Shown in pieces: positions 21,700-33,895 of a stretch of DNA of 64,000 nucleotides. The DNA is from Trichobilharzia szidati (lineage: Eukaryota > Platyhelminthes > Trematoda > Strigeidida > Schistosomatidae). A program made the translations under genes and the position numbers. The notes below the pieces were generated by a model that was not told the origin of the DNA, ran no database searches, and worked only from the letters and a program-made list of their open reading frames with translations. The DNA is taken from the NCBI GenBank assembly GCA_944472155.2, contig OX235277.1:24252804-24316803 (forward strand), read 5' to 3'. Within the stretch, counting starts at the first letter, position 1, and each line of letters opens with the position of its first letter.

Positions 21700-22986
21700 T
21701 AGGAAATACTCATCCTCTTTCTCAACAAGCGTCAAACCACAAGGTTGGCGAATCGACAGTGGACAGGCGTCAACAGCCTATACGACATATGGATCCGTTG
21801 GTTACAGTTTTGAATTCTGCATAAAGTTGAATAGACTTGATTCCCAAGTAACTAAATATTCAAATAACTTTCAATTCCTAATATTTTCTTATATATTGTT
21901 TGATTATTTTGGTTGAATTTCATCTTAAACATTCCACTTGTATCTACGATCAAAGTCTACTACATGCCTACTGCAACCACTTTTACATATCTATTCAATG
22001 TGCAGAGTAAATATCCTACGATTGACTGTACTGCTACACTTTATCCTCTGTCTCTGCAGTTGTTACTTCTGAATGCATTGTCACTTTTACAAATAACTGC
22101 TTACAGCACTTATCTAAGATGTTTTAGTAAGACAGACAAACGGACGAATTTCTTCTTCTATTCCTGCTCATTGGTCTGGAGAGAGAGAACCGCTGATACA
22201 ACAGAACTATCCAATAAGTTACCACGAAGTTAGACGATAAGCTGCTAATGGTCATAAACATCCGTAACGGAATAACTATTTGAAAAATCTATTCTGAATG
22301 ATCTAGTTATAACACTTATTCTTATCTGGATATTCCAACTAAAGCTGCAATTAGTATTCTCTTCTCTCTCAATGATCATGGACACTGAACGTTTGTTTAT
22401 CGGCATTGATCACCATTAGTAGACACCTTGAATGAGCTAACGATTTGATTGTGAACAAGTAAGAAGAAGACGTAAGAATACGAATGAGAGTAGAAGAAAT
22501 TCCTCTGTAATAGACGCAGTACAGAATATTGATTTTTAACAATGGAAGGATAACATTTCCGGCCATCCATTGTGTTTTGGAATCAAAGTCAATTTCTGCG
22601 CCTAGTGATTTAACAATTCTGAGCGTATCGGAAATAATAGTACGATAGGATTAAGTTCCTTGACATCCTATTTTCCCCTAGGCTGAACATCATTGTCCTA
22701 ACGTTTGTATATCACTTGGTGATTCGCTGCTTACTATTTATCTTCCTTCCCGCTTATTCTTGGATTCTAATGCTTCTCTTTGTGATTGTGTGAGGACATC
22801 GATAATGTGTTGTTTTACGACTGTGATTTTGTTTGAGTTCAGCCAAGATCATTTTGACGTTGGGCTGTCTGCGGTATTTTTTACGTGCAAGGTACTTGTG
22901 GACAGAGGTTTGATCTCGCATTATTAGGAGAATATTCCATGTGATTATAAGGTACTTGTTAAATTTTTTTATAGTAATTGGCTATT

Positions 22987-24618
22987 ACCTCTCCTTTTTT
23001 GAAAACTATGGACAAACTACTTTTACTTAGTCTTGTACCCTCTCTTTTAATCATTTAATGACCCAAAACAGTTTGCATATAAGCACAATAGAAGCACTTT
23101 AGATGCGGCCGCCGTCTTATATCATAACATTGCTTCCAATCTAGACAAGGGGGCTCAATTTTTTCGCTGTGCCTTCCTGGACTATACATCTGCTTTTGAC
23201 TCGGTCCCTAGGGACATCTAATTAAAAAAACTTGCTGCAAGTTAAACAGAATTTTGAGCTGTTAACTGGTTACATTCTTATTCCTCAGAAAGAAAGCAGT
23301 ACACCACGTATAAAGGGAAGTCTTTTACTTCATTGCCTACTGAAGCTGGTGTCCCTCAAGGCGCTGTCCTTTCTCCTTTTATTTTTTCTTTCTTCTTACA
23401 TGACTTGCCTCAGTCTGATGAAATAAACTTTGTGAAGTACGCTGATGATTTAACTGTTTCAATGGCTGTTAACTCCCACCTAGATTGTACCAAAATAAAT
23501 AGCTTTCTGTCGGGAGTCAGTAAATGGTCTGAGTCTAACGGTCTTAAACTGAATCCTTCTAAATGTCAAACTGTTAATTTCAGCTTAAGATGTAAACGAC
23601 AGTTAAAAGAAGCCGTCGATTCTCATGACAGTTGTAAGATTGATGACAACGATATAGGAATTAAATCAGAAATTAAGTATCTTGGACTTATTCTCTCTTC
23701 TAATCTCTCCTGGTCTTCCCATGTCTCAGCGATCTCCAGTAAAATATTCCGCCTGACATTTTACATTAAGAAGTTAAGGCACTCGGGTATAACTCAAACC
23801 CTCCTCTTACAGTTCATAAACTCTTGCATCCTACCCATTCTTCTTCATTGTTCACCCTTATTCTTTACTTGTTTGCTTAAAAAAGTCTATGTCATAATTC
23901 GTAGAATGCTGAACACGGTCAGTCAGTAGGGTGAGTGGTGTCCCAGTGGAATACACAGTTAACGTCGTTGTCGATAGGCACTTGACTTCATGCAGTAAAT
24001 TTGCTAAAGGGATTTTGTCTGACTTGAAGCATCCACTTCACCCTCAGCTTTCACCTTGCATCTCCTCAGAAAACTGTATGCTCGCACGTCTAAGTATAAA
24101 TTCTATGATACCATATTTGGCACGTATTTTATGTGATGAAAATAGTGTCAGGCAAGAATTGACTAACTTTTTTTCATCTAGTAAATAAACAATCTCCTCC
24201 ATCCATCCTTATACACCTTCAAGTTTTACTTTCATAATTGCAAACACCAACTTATCTCTAAGACTGCTGTAATCTTTGTTTTTCCCCTCACCATATCATG
24301 GAAAGTGAACATTATATTCAATATTTTTAAACATGCTAGGATTTCTATACCGAATCGACAATACTGTGTGAAACAAGGCCACGGCAATTTTCACATGTAT
24401 TATTGTTATTACCTTAGCTCTTATCAATATTATTATTTGCATTTTATAAGCTGCGTGCTTTTGACATTACCCCTATTATAAATGTGGAAAATTTTGTGTG
24501 TGATTAACTTTATTTAATATTTGAGGAAATTAGATGCAATATTGTGATTAATGCTGAAAATTCCATTCTGTATCACAAGTACTGTTTTTGGAATATAGTA
24601 AATCATTATTATTATTAT
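22987..24618 (+). mobile_element. jockey/CR1-type LINE with RT domain, insertion specific to copy 1
   Basis: The RT palm is readable in one frame with a few stops: QFAYKHNRSTLDAA, then RCAFLDYTSAFDSVPRD (motif A, stop follows at about 23218), AGVPQGAVLSPF (motif B, residues 5-16 of the frame starting 23333), YADD (motif C, 36-39), then NGLKLNPSKCQTV and KYLGLILSSNLSW. A stop at 23929 breaks the frame; a second frame (23931-24188) continues to the C-terminus. A ~400-bp 3' UTR ends in (TTA)n near 24610. The fingers and the endonuclease domain are absent, so it is 5'-truncated. Compared with 17200-17810 and 40700-40760 the target lost about 30 bp on insertion. Confidence 0.9.
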
Positions 24619-25389
24619 ATAGCTCCCCAAGGCCATTGTCAGGTTAGTTCTGACTATTCGATATGTTATTTTTACTTTTGTTAAATATTATCTCAGGTTT
24701 CATCGCTGTCTTATTACTATTGTCGGGACACTATGGGATTGTGAGTCACTCAAAACAGTTCTGTTTAGCTGAACAGTAGAACACAACAATTGGTTTCTAG
24801 CTTTCAGACCTTAACACGTTGCGTTTCGGTATTCACAACATTCATTTCTCGCATGAATGTAAGCCACACATACGAAATATACAACAAGAAAAGCATTGTA
24901 CTGAAGATAGGAGATTTATTAAAAATATTTATGAAAATTTCACACTCTCATTACTATTTATAGATAAAAATGTGTTTAAACATAATTTGTAACATGTTGA
25001 GAAAGGTATCATTAACTGAACTTGCTGAAATTGAAAGAAATACATATGCATAAAATAGTTTGATGATACTATGAATTTATATGAACAATCAATTGAGAAT
25101 ATAATTTCAGTTAAATGAAAATTAAGCAATCACATTATCAATGTTGAATACTTTGGCCTACCTTTGAGTAACATGTCTGATTCCTTGAGTGTTGTTTGCA
25201 TCTGCCGCTAATTGGGTGAAAATATACAGAAATCATCTTAGGAAAAAGTTGATATATATACGTGGTATTAGCCTAAGATAGTTTTATTCTAATTTCGAAA
25301 TAAAACCCTTCTTTGTATTTATCCCCTTATGACTGTAGCTTCAGAAGACTAAAAGACTTGGTAAAGGACTGTTTATTTGCAATTAATCA

Positions 25390-25660
25390 ATTATCTCTTT
25401 ATAGCCAAATTATGTGTACACTTTATCTTCAATGCTTCATTTGCACAGATCTTCCGCGTTGTGCTACTTCTGACCTTCCTTCTTATTGTGTGTGTTTCTT
25501 TGGGTTCCTTTCACATGTGGCTCTCATGGATCTCCACAACGCTCCACCGTTTGCTTTCTTTGAATTCAAATCCATTTCTCTGCTATTTGATGTTTTTATG
25601 TCGATACTACCGATAAACCTTATCAGTAGTATCCAGCATATGGCGTTTGGACCCTATTAG
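25390..25660 (+). repeat. dispersed repeat E, copy 1
   Basis: It shares blocks AGCCAAATTATGT, CAGATCTTCCG, TGCTATTTGATGTTTT and CTTATCAGTAGTA with 32862-33120, 41505-41750 and 47725-47990. The two pairs are duplicates of each other, but E also occurs twice within one segment. Open frames through it do not survive in all copies, so it is probably non-coding. Function unknown. Confidence 0.6.
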
Positions 25661-26764
25661 TTGTTAAATGTTTCAACTTGTCAATGAAATTAGCGTTTTT
25701 CGTAGTCATTTGAAACCTATATATATACAGAATGGCTGTTAAGCCTTTCACGCCGTTAATTCGAGATAGTAAGAGCTCTTTTGTCAACCGTGTGTCTTTT
25801 TTTCTTTCCTGCTATTTGTGTTCGGTGGTATCTGGGTGGATGCCGTAGTGAATAGTGATCAGATTAGTAGGCTGTTAAATCTACTAGGTAGGACAGTTCG
25901 TTAGTGCGAGAGATTTGTAAGCTAACAGGTTATATTCAAGGTTGTATCAATGAGGAAACTAATGGTTTTAAGTAAAGGTGTGGTGAGAGCTGGCTGCTAG
26001 CCAAAGTTGGTAGACAGTAATTAACGTCAGTGTTTATGTCCCCAATATTTGTGGTGAGAAAATGAGAACAAAGGCTTTGCGTAGGCGGATACAGTTAGCA
26101 TATGGATGATCTGACACAGCCACAAAGAGATGCAAGGTTAACTTTGTGTGAGAAACAACCAATCAAAAGACTCTATTTTCTACTAACAATAACCTACAAT
26201 AATGTACATTAAAATCTATAAATATGTGTTGGTTTTCCTTAATAAACGATCTGTTGCCTGGCCCTTGTCTTCTGTTATTGCAAAGGAAAGATGACTGATA
26301 CCACTAATTGTGTGACTTAGTGAGATCAGAATAAGTAAGTCAGGAACAGAGTGACAGTAGGTGGTTTTTCATAAACCCGCCTACCATGAAAGGCGATAAA
26401 ATTTACGAAGAATTCAGTAAAATCAGAAATATATATTTCTTAGGAAACCTATTTAAGTGGTTTAAGTGGTCTGGAGCATTGAGAAATTAAATATGTTTGG
26501 CTTTAAGGATTTTTGAGCTAAGCTTCAATGGTCAAATCAGAATAATGGGTTGATGCATTTAACGCATAAATCTCTTATTATTTTGTTTCCAAATTTCAAT
26601 CAATCCTCCACCCTCAGTGATTTTAAAAGAAGTTTTCTGGATGTGCACTAATAATCAGCTCGCATGATTTAAGTTCCCTTAGGCTTCATGAGAGCTACAC
26701 AGCTGCCTAACAAATTTCATTTCATAAATAAATCTAAGGTAATCTGTTTTTGTATTGTCATTAT
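25661..26764. other. unassigned sequence in duplicated segment
   Basis: No gene recognised. It is partly conserved in copy 2 (41750-41960 and 42390-42850). Confidence 0.35.
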
Positions 26765-27710
26765 TTTTTATTAGTCCCTTTGGTTCCAGGTGGGACATAG
26801 GGCCTCAACAGCACATCTTCACTTTGTCCTGTTCTCTCCAGTCCTCTGTAGCTGACTTCACGATTGCCCATAGTCTGTCGCCGCCTTCATGTTACCGCCG
26901 AAGCGACGATCAACTCATCGTTTCCATTTTGGGTTCCACTCAAACAATGACCTGTTATGCGATGTCATTCGACAGTCTTCTTAGTTGATGCCTGATCAAT
27001 TTTCATCTTCTTTAGGATATTTGTTGAGCATAATGGTTCTTGATCGGTTGGTTAACAGAGTCTCTCGTTGCTAATTCATTCCAACCGGCCATATTATCTT
27101 CACTATGGAACCAGCTTTTGATAAAATTGCGCAGCAGTCTGTTAATAATGCTTTCAGTGGTGCGCTATCCATATAAAACAACTGACTTGACACTGGTATT
27201 GGAAATCCTAAATTTGTTTCTTTTCTTGCTGATTACAAAAGGTTTCCAAACTTATTTTTACTATGATGAATGTCCATCTTTGCTTGCCGATTCTGGTATT
27301 GGCATCATCCTCCGTGGAGTTGGCTGTAATTGAGATGACTGTGATTGATGAATGTTGTAATTGGTTGGCTGCTTATCATCATCACATACGTCTCCCTGTC
27401 TTCACTATTCGAAATCTCGTCTGTCGTGCCCCTATGACAACTTGCCGGATGGTCTTCTGTAGTGTTCTTATCGGTCCAATGTATCTCTATCTTTCCACTC
27501 TCCACAGTCTTCTGCATGATCTAGTTCACCACAATTGGGAATATTATCAGTGAAAATGGTCAGAAATTTTCTTACTCTTGTCTTCACTTCACGGTCTTTG
27601 CTGTGTTTTGTGTTGTGGATCACCTGACATGTGGTTTTGTCATAGAGCTGTTGGATGAAACTGGTAACAGATTTGGGGCACTCTAAATGTAACTTACAAT
27701 ATACATGAAA
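26765..27710 (-). mobile_element. RTE-clade LINE fragment, antisense
   Basis: The minus strand from 27710 reads in shifting frames: an LxFGIPQICYQF-like block, a block like EVKTRVRK near 27570, KTVESGKIEIHWTDKNTTED (ORF 27517-27305), then a thumb block near 27190-27160 like SVKSVVLYG, and near 26930-26780 the RTE C-terminal block with VEPKMET and a degraded TWRR region, ending ...LEPKGTNKK. The ADD catalytic motif is not intact. The same relic lies at 42855-43800. Confidence 0.68.
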
Positions 27711-27772
27711 TAAATTTCGTAAATACCGTTACAGCCTATTATTTAAATCACATTTGTTCTGCAATAAACCAA

Positions 27773-28883
27773 CGCCTTCGACAGCATTGACCGCGAAGTA
27801 ATTTGGAAACTACTCGAGTACTATGGCGTACCCCAAATATTCATCAACCTCATTCAACAGCTGTACGACAACGGCACATGTCAAGTGATCCGTAGCGGAA
27901 AACTCATCGAGGCGATTGGAGTAAACACAGGAGTCAGATAATGGTGCTTATTATCACCAATGATATTCCTAAATTTGTTTGACTGGATTATACGTCAGAC
28001 AGTGGGAAACGAGAAGATAGGAATATCCTGGACCGACGTGAAGAACCTAGAAGACCTGGATTTCGCGCGTGGATGATTTATGTTTGATGTCACACAAAAT
28101 CGAAGACTTACAAGCGAAAACCAACAAACTGGTTGAAGAAGCAGCAAAGACAGGACTCCAGGTGAACGTAGACAAGACGGAGGTTATGAAAATAACCAAA
28201 CAAACAAAAACAACAGCAGCAACATCCAGCGCCAATCACCATCAACAGGAGCGGTTTGAAAGAGGTCACTTCATTCACTTATCTAGCGAGCATTGTCTCA
28301 ACTACAGGAGGAACGGACGAGGATGTCAAATCGAGAATCGGGAAGGTGAGAAACACATTCATCAACCTGAAACCAATCTGGAAATCTTCATCACTCAACA
28401 TCAACAACAAATTCGGATTTTCAATAAAAAACGTCAAGGCAGTTTTTCTATACGGATCAGAAACTTGGTGGGTCACAAAGAATATTTCCAACAGCCTGTT
28501 GCAGACGTTTATCGACAACTGTCTTCGTTCTGTACTCAAGATCAGATGGCCGCCGGAAAGAATCACCAACAAGAAACTTTGGGAGCAAATGAAACAAGAA
28601 CTAATCGCCCAACAAATATATGCAGGAGAAAGTGGAGATGGATTGGACACTCACTGAGGAGGCCGCCGTGTGGTGTAGGGCTTCAGGCCATTGCTCGAGT
28701 GGAACTCGAAAGAGAAGCGGCGAGTGGGACGTCCAAGCGTGACATGGAGGAGATCGTGTGGAGAGGAGTTGAAACAGTATAGACTAATATGGATGCAGGT
28801 GAAAAGTACAGTAGAAGACAGAAACAAGTGGAGACGTGTAGTTGAAGTCCTATGTTCTACTAGGAAACGAAAGGATCAATAAT
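27773..28883 (+). mobile_element. RTE-clade LINE 3' part, insertion specific to copy 1
   Basis: Translation: AFDSIDREVIWKLLEYYGVP (27774-27833, palm motif A), then FINLIQQLYDNGTCQVI, an EAIGVNTGVR block cut by a stop, LLSPMIFLNLFDWIIRQTVG, then LEDLDFARG where ADD is expected, SHKIEDLQAKTNKLVEEAAK and LQVNVDKTEVMKI. A frameshift follows, and frame 28256-28657 gives FTYLASIVSTTGGTDEDVKS, then WKSSSLNINNKFG and VKAVFLYGSETW. The final block, 28640-28880, has the RTE C-terminus (GRPSVTWRRSCGEELKQ). Clade as in schistosome SR2. Copy 2 is uninterrupted here. Confidence 0.88.
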
Positions 28884-29344
28884 ACATAAATTTCTACCTA
28901 AAAAAATAAATGCTTTTGTAGGTTCAATCACCACCCTTTTTAATCTATATGCGAAAAACTGATACTAACCTTATTAAAACGTTCCTACAAGGAAAAGAAC
29001 AAAAAAAATAAAATTTAAGAAAAACGCTGAGGGTTAAACACCATTACTGTATGATTTCAATGCAATTTCTTTATTTCATTCCAAACTCTGTTGGTGTTTA
29101 GAACTGAATAAGAGATTTTACAGAATGAAGAACGACAATAAATTCATACAGCCATGTTAAATCTCATCAACTGAATATCTTCACTTTACTACCTTGGATA
29201 CTTCTTCCTCGTACTGAAGGAAATGCCATTTGAAGTGTAACTCACGAAGTAAGTGGTATGTCGAAAAGACTGTTGACAGTCTGTTTTACATCGAAACTTG
29301 TTTTCCAAGTGTTTGGTTTGCAAGGATTTAATTGGTTACATATT
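28884..29344. other. unassigned sequence in duplicated segment
   Basis: No gene recognised. Matches 43890-44260 in copy 2. Confidence 0.35.
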
Positions 29345-29985
29345 TAATCCCAAGTTGATGTCAGTTAGAGAAATATTAGAAAACCTGAGAGTAGTGGACA
29401 GCTAGCTGTTTCGTCAGTCTAGTCTGGGACTCCACACTGTACATATCCACACGGGTTCGAACACAGGACCTTCTGCTTACAAAACTAGTAAGCTCGTAGA
29501 CCATTAAGCCACTGGAACTTAACTCAATGGCCAACCCATGAATTCAGACTTCTGACAATTTATTGATATTTATTATAGAGCACCGCTAGCCATTGTCATA
29601 GGCGATCTGTTGCTTGATTTAGTGGACCCCGCTAGTGACTGGTTCTATACATAAAGTTACCTGGAGTTTTTATATAAGATGTCGTAACCAGTCAGGCCTT
29701 CCAAGCCAGAGAAGAGAATAGTTACTCGCATGTGACAATGACTCGAGGTTATGCTAAATACATCAGAAATTGTTAGAAGTTAGAATTCACAGGCTGGCCA
29801 TTTGACTCGAGCCATAGTGGCTAAATAGTTCACGAGATGATCGTGTAACCGGAAGGTGCTATCTTCAAACCTCGGTGGCTATGTATTGCTGAAGAGTCTC
29901 AAACTAGGACAAAACAGCTGTCCAGTACTCCCTGCTGGTTTTCCATTGATTCTCTGACTGATGTCATCTCGTGATGAAACCTTTA
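29345..29985. mobile_element. SINE-B inverted pair with ~300-bp spacer
   Basis: Antisense arm about 29345-29515 (tail, TGTTTCGTCAG, box B complement GGTTCGAACACAGG). Sense arm about 29810-29985: box A TGGCTAAATAG, box B region TTCAAACCTCGG, hammerhead with CTGAAGA (29889-29895) but AAAA for GAAA, and intact helix III ACAGCTGT and CAGTACT. The spacer contains the normal upstream part of the SINE-B unit. Duplicated at 44262-44865. Confidence 0.75.
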
Positions 29986-30237
29986 ATACATTATTTATCT
30001 ACATAATCTGTCTCTGAAAATTTTCCTTTGTGAATTCATCACACAGAGAATCAAGAAATATTTAATAATTTTAAAATAGCTATTCGTAATACTTTACAAA
30101 TACTTTGGGATTTCTAACATGAATATCAAGCTTCAATGTATGATAAGTGACGTTTTTATATCTACTGAAAATCTTAAAAAGTAGTTTGTCTGTGATGAAA
30201 TGCATCTTACCTTTTCTCCTGTTAGAAAATGAAAATC

Positions 30238-31640
30238 AACTCAGATTAATCATATGTTTATGCACATGTTTATGACACCAATACTGAAGAAGGTGTGGAA
30301 AGAGGGCAAGGTACCCGAGGATTGGAAGAAAGGCTACTTATTCAAACTGTCCACTTCAAGCAAAATACTAAGCCACATCATCCTGGAGAGAATCAAACAC
30401 GCCCTGGATGGAAAACTTCAACCGGAACAGGCTGTATTCAGGAGGAACAAGTCATGTATCGATCAAAACGCAACACTACGGATAATCATTGAACAGAGCT
30501 TGGAATGACAGTCAGCTGTCTATCTCAACTTCATTGACTTTGAAACGGCCTTCGACAGCGTTAATCGAGAGGCCACCTCATCCGACAGTTTCGTAGGATA
30601 ATGCTGCATGCCAAGTAATCCACAACGGATAACTCACGGAATCCTTCAAAGTGAAGACAGGAGTAAGACAAGCTGGCTGTCTAATATCTCCAATCATCTT
30701 CATAATTGTGGTAGACTGGATAATGCGACAGACACACAGTAGGCAACGAGGAGACAGGCATAAAATGCACCCACACAGGAAACTTGGAGGATCTGGATTG
30801 CGCCAATGATAAATGTCTGATTCCCCACAAACTGGAAGATGTGCAAGTGAAAAGCAACAAGTTGGGAGAAGAAGCATCCAGAAAAGATATGCCTTTGGGT
30901 GTACATTGAGAAAACAGAGGTAGGTGATGAAGATTCCTCTCCAACAGCAACAGCAACAGCAACAACAACAGACAACAATCAGCATAAATAGGAGGAATCT
31001 GAAAGAAGCAACCTTTTTCACCTAACTACCTACCTACCTGGGAAAGGTTGTTTCAACTACAGGCGGATCGAACTGATGACGATATCAAAGCGAGGATTGA
31101 TCGGGAAAGCAAGGCAAGCGTTCATTACTCCCAAGTCTGCGTGGAGATCAACAGCACTCAGCAGGAAAAATAAGATCCGGATTTTAATCTCCAATGTGAA
31201 GTCAGTGCTACTTTACCGAACAGAGACTTGGCTAGCGCATCACGAAGGGCACTTCGAACAAACTACACACCTTCATCAACAGTTGCCTTCACTCAATACT
31301 GCTCAGGATCAGATGGTTGGCCAGAAAAGATCAGGAACAGGGATTGATCTCTGGCAATGAGTAAACCAACCCGGCAGAAACCAAATGTGCAATAATAATG
31401 CAGGAAGAAATGGAGGTGGATTGGCTATACTCTGAGAAAACCATCAAGTGAGTGACATCACATGCGAAGCCATTGCTCGAGTGGTTGGCGATGCGGGGGT
31501 TACACGGAGGAGGTCATATGAAGAGATAATGAAAGCATGTGGACAGACGTCGAGCCAAAGGAAGACATTGGCAGAGAACCAAACACAGTGGAGACGTGTG
31601 GCTGTGGCCGTATGTTCCTCTAGGAACTAAAGGAAACAAT
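30238..31640 (+). mobile_element. RTE-clade LINE relic, shared by both segment copies
   Basis: Fingers and palm blocks: TPILKKVWKEGKVPEDWKKG, ILSHIILERIKHALDGKLQP, RRNKSCIDQNATLRIIIEQS (30254-30508), then FIDFETAFDSVNREA (motif A). Later frames are broken, with LEDLDCAN-like sequence where ADD belongs (about 30795). The thumb reads KNKIRILISNVKSVLLYRTE (31076-31360), then a C-terminal block VTRRRSYEEIMKACG (31448-31630). A (CAACAG)-rich stretch lies in the frame at 30942-30975. Copy 1 lacks ~60 bp between the two finger blocks that copy 2 (45105-46590) keeps. Confidence 0.85.
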
Positions 31641-32861
31641 AATTATTATTATTATGCTTGTCAACTAATCGTTGTCTCGAAATTCGTCATGAATGTGAAA
31701 AAAACTGCATAGATGGAAAAGAATCATAATGGTAAAATTCTTTAACTGGTATCCTTGAACTTATGAATACGAAGAAATGCTGGCGAATCAGTTGTCTCAT
31801 CCATTAACTTTTCATTACTGAAAAAGCCACTAATCATGCTATACAAGTTATGTACATCAGATGTCTTTGAATAAGATGCAGTAAACATTTTAGAGAAAAA
31901 GAAATTGGTTGATTGTGTCGAGTGGATGTATTCATAAATTCATTCTTTGGCAAATAAATAAATAAGAATATTTAAGAATTCATTATACACAAGGAAACAT
32001 TATTTTCTGATTAGGCACTATGACTACTGCTTGTTTTTTTCCCCAGAAATGAACTATGAGTACTCCATGAGACTGAATGACCTAAGTCTCTTTTTATGAA
32101 TAACAAAGTCTACTACAAATTCTACTACATAAACGATACACATCCAACCACTGAATGCATATTAGTCAATTTACGTTTGTCAGTGTGGAGTGTTCACACT
32201 TCTTTAAGAACATTACAAATTTACTACTCTACAATAATGAAATTGGAGACTTACGTTGACTATGAATCGTGAAAGAGATACAAGCGAATTATTATCCATC
32301 CTCTCCTGTAATCTACTATCCTATCGTATTTTATAGAAAATGGATTTTTCAATTATTCAGATAATAATGAACGCAGTGAAGCATTGTATATCCTCCACCT
32401 TAAGTTTCTGGTAGGACGCATAATGATGTTTCACAGTATCTCTATTTTACTTATAGAGTAAGAGGCATTTAAAACTAATCGTTTCAAAAGCATTTTAAAT
32501 ACAAACTTAGAAAGTTCGTTTTTCTTCACCGTATGCCTACATAAAGGCATTCTAGGGCTGTGGATGGTCTTGAAAAATGCCTATATCTACATTACGATAA
32601 CGAATCAAAATTTACATATTATTGGTGGAGGACGAAGGACAACTCGAATATTTCGTGGTCAGAAATGAGCCTCATTGTAGTTTAATTACCAATACATCCG
32701 TTTCCATTGTCTCGATTTCCTAAATTAAAATCTTAAAAGGCCATGTGGCATGGGCGATGAGCTATGTGAAGATCCCCTCCTGACAATGATCATGATAACT
32801 ACCGAGCTGATTATTCCGTTGCCCCACGACTAAGCACGATTGAAACAGTAACTCGATGTAG
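31641..32861. other. unassigned sequence in duplicated segment
   Basis: No recognisable gene. Collinear with 46590-47725. An ATT microsatellite sits at 31641-31655. Confidence 0.35.
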
Positions 32862-33120
32862 CCAAATTATGTACACCTTATCTTGAACACACTATTTGTA
32901 CAGATCTTCCGTGTTCTGCTACTTCTGGGCTTCATATTGTGTTTCTTTGAGTTCATTTCACATCTCCCATGCATCTTCGCAACATAATATTATTTGCTTC
33001 CTCAAACATCAAATCTCTCTTTCTGCTATTTGATATTAATATACCAAAGAACATTTTCCCATATATATAATACTGATGAATCTTATCAGTAGTACAAGCC
33101 ACACCATGAATTTGAACACG
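32862..33120 (+). repeat. dispersed repeat E, copy 2
   Basis: Shares the blocks listed for 25390-25660, with greater divergence and a short internal deletion (ACTTCTGGGCTTCATATTGTG instead of the longer form). Confidence 0.58.
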
Positions 33121-33125
33121 AATCC

Positions 33126-33345
33126 TTTGTAAGTCGGTGGTTCAGTGGTTGAATGCTCGTCAACTATGCATGTGGTCCGGAGTTCAGTCCTGACCAAAGC
33201 ACTGCCAAACCTCGCTTAATCGGTAGTCAGTCCGTTTGGTCATGAGACTAACAAACTCATCCCATATTCAAAATAAATACCGTTGCTATTGAAACTTCAA
33301 AGCGGAAGCTTGAAGACATATGTTTAAGGTGGGAAGCAAAAGAAT
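33126..33345 (+). mobile_element. SINE-C copy, sense
   Basis: Box A in TGGTTCAGTGG (33139-33149), box B region GAGTTCAGTCC, then a family body ending CTTGAAGACATATG near 33322 and a run of AT dinucleotides. Duplicated at 48000-48215. Confidence 0.75.
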
Positions 33346-33694
33346 TATATATATATATATATAATGTATATGCTTTTTGTAATCAACCCTAAATTAAGTC
33401 ATTTACTAAGCATTTCTCCAAGTCGTATGAATGTTTTGTCTGCATTATGCAGTTCGCCATATATTTCATTTAAAATAAAACTGATCTTACCCTTATATCT
33501 ATTTAAAATCAAGAAACATGTTGAATTTACCAGATGTTAATGCTTATCACCTGCTCTTGCTCTACTAATCATTCAGCAAAAGCTTATAGTTGCTTAACAG
33601 AAAAAAAATACAAAGTCTATTAATAATATTGTCTAACTTCCTATTGCAGTTGGCCTAATAGGTATCAGAGGTGAGGTCAAAAGCAGATCAATCA

Positions 33695-33895
33695 CTGGCC
33701 CGAATAGCTAGCTCAGTGGTAACTTCTCTGACTGTAGCACTGGGTGATGCAGGTTCGAATCTCAGAAGGGAGGTGAGTTCCTTCAAGGTGATTGCAGATA
33801 CGTCTTGCTGACTAGTGAGTGCCAAATAGCACGAAACCTAGGTCCAAAGCTTTCTGCTGACTGCCTCCAATCAACTAATATCATCGAATCAATGA
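33695..33895 (+). mobile_element. SINE-D single copy, sense, damaged hammerhead
   Basis: Box A TAGCTCAGTGG, box B GGTTCGAATCT, then a hammerhead in which GACTAGTGAGTGCC replaces the CTGATGAGTGCC core (insertion inside the core). GCAC, GAAACCTAGGTCC and CAAAGC remain. Duplicated at 48535-48745. Confidence 0.78.

Noticed and set aside
21593..22233. Two overlapping hydrophobic plus frames, also present at 38184-38797
   Set aside because: Both copies are open, but composition is low-complexity and the second copy's changes do not favour synonymous sites by eye. I could not support a gene.
28069..28882. Three overlapping frames that might be a multi-gene locus
   Set aside because: They are frameshifted pieces of one RTE reverse transcriptase.
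30942..30975. CAACAG repeat considered as a regulatory or CRISPR-like array
   Set aside because: It is a short coding microsatellite inside the RTE frame, with no spacers.
30578..31021. 147-codon minus-strand frame with a cysteine run and hydrophobic stretches
   Set aside because: It is antisense to the RTE relic. The cysteine/leucine runs are the complement of the CAACAG-rich stretch.
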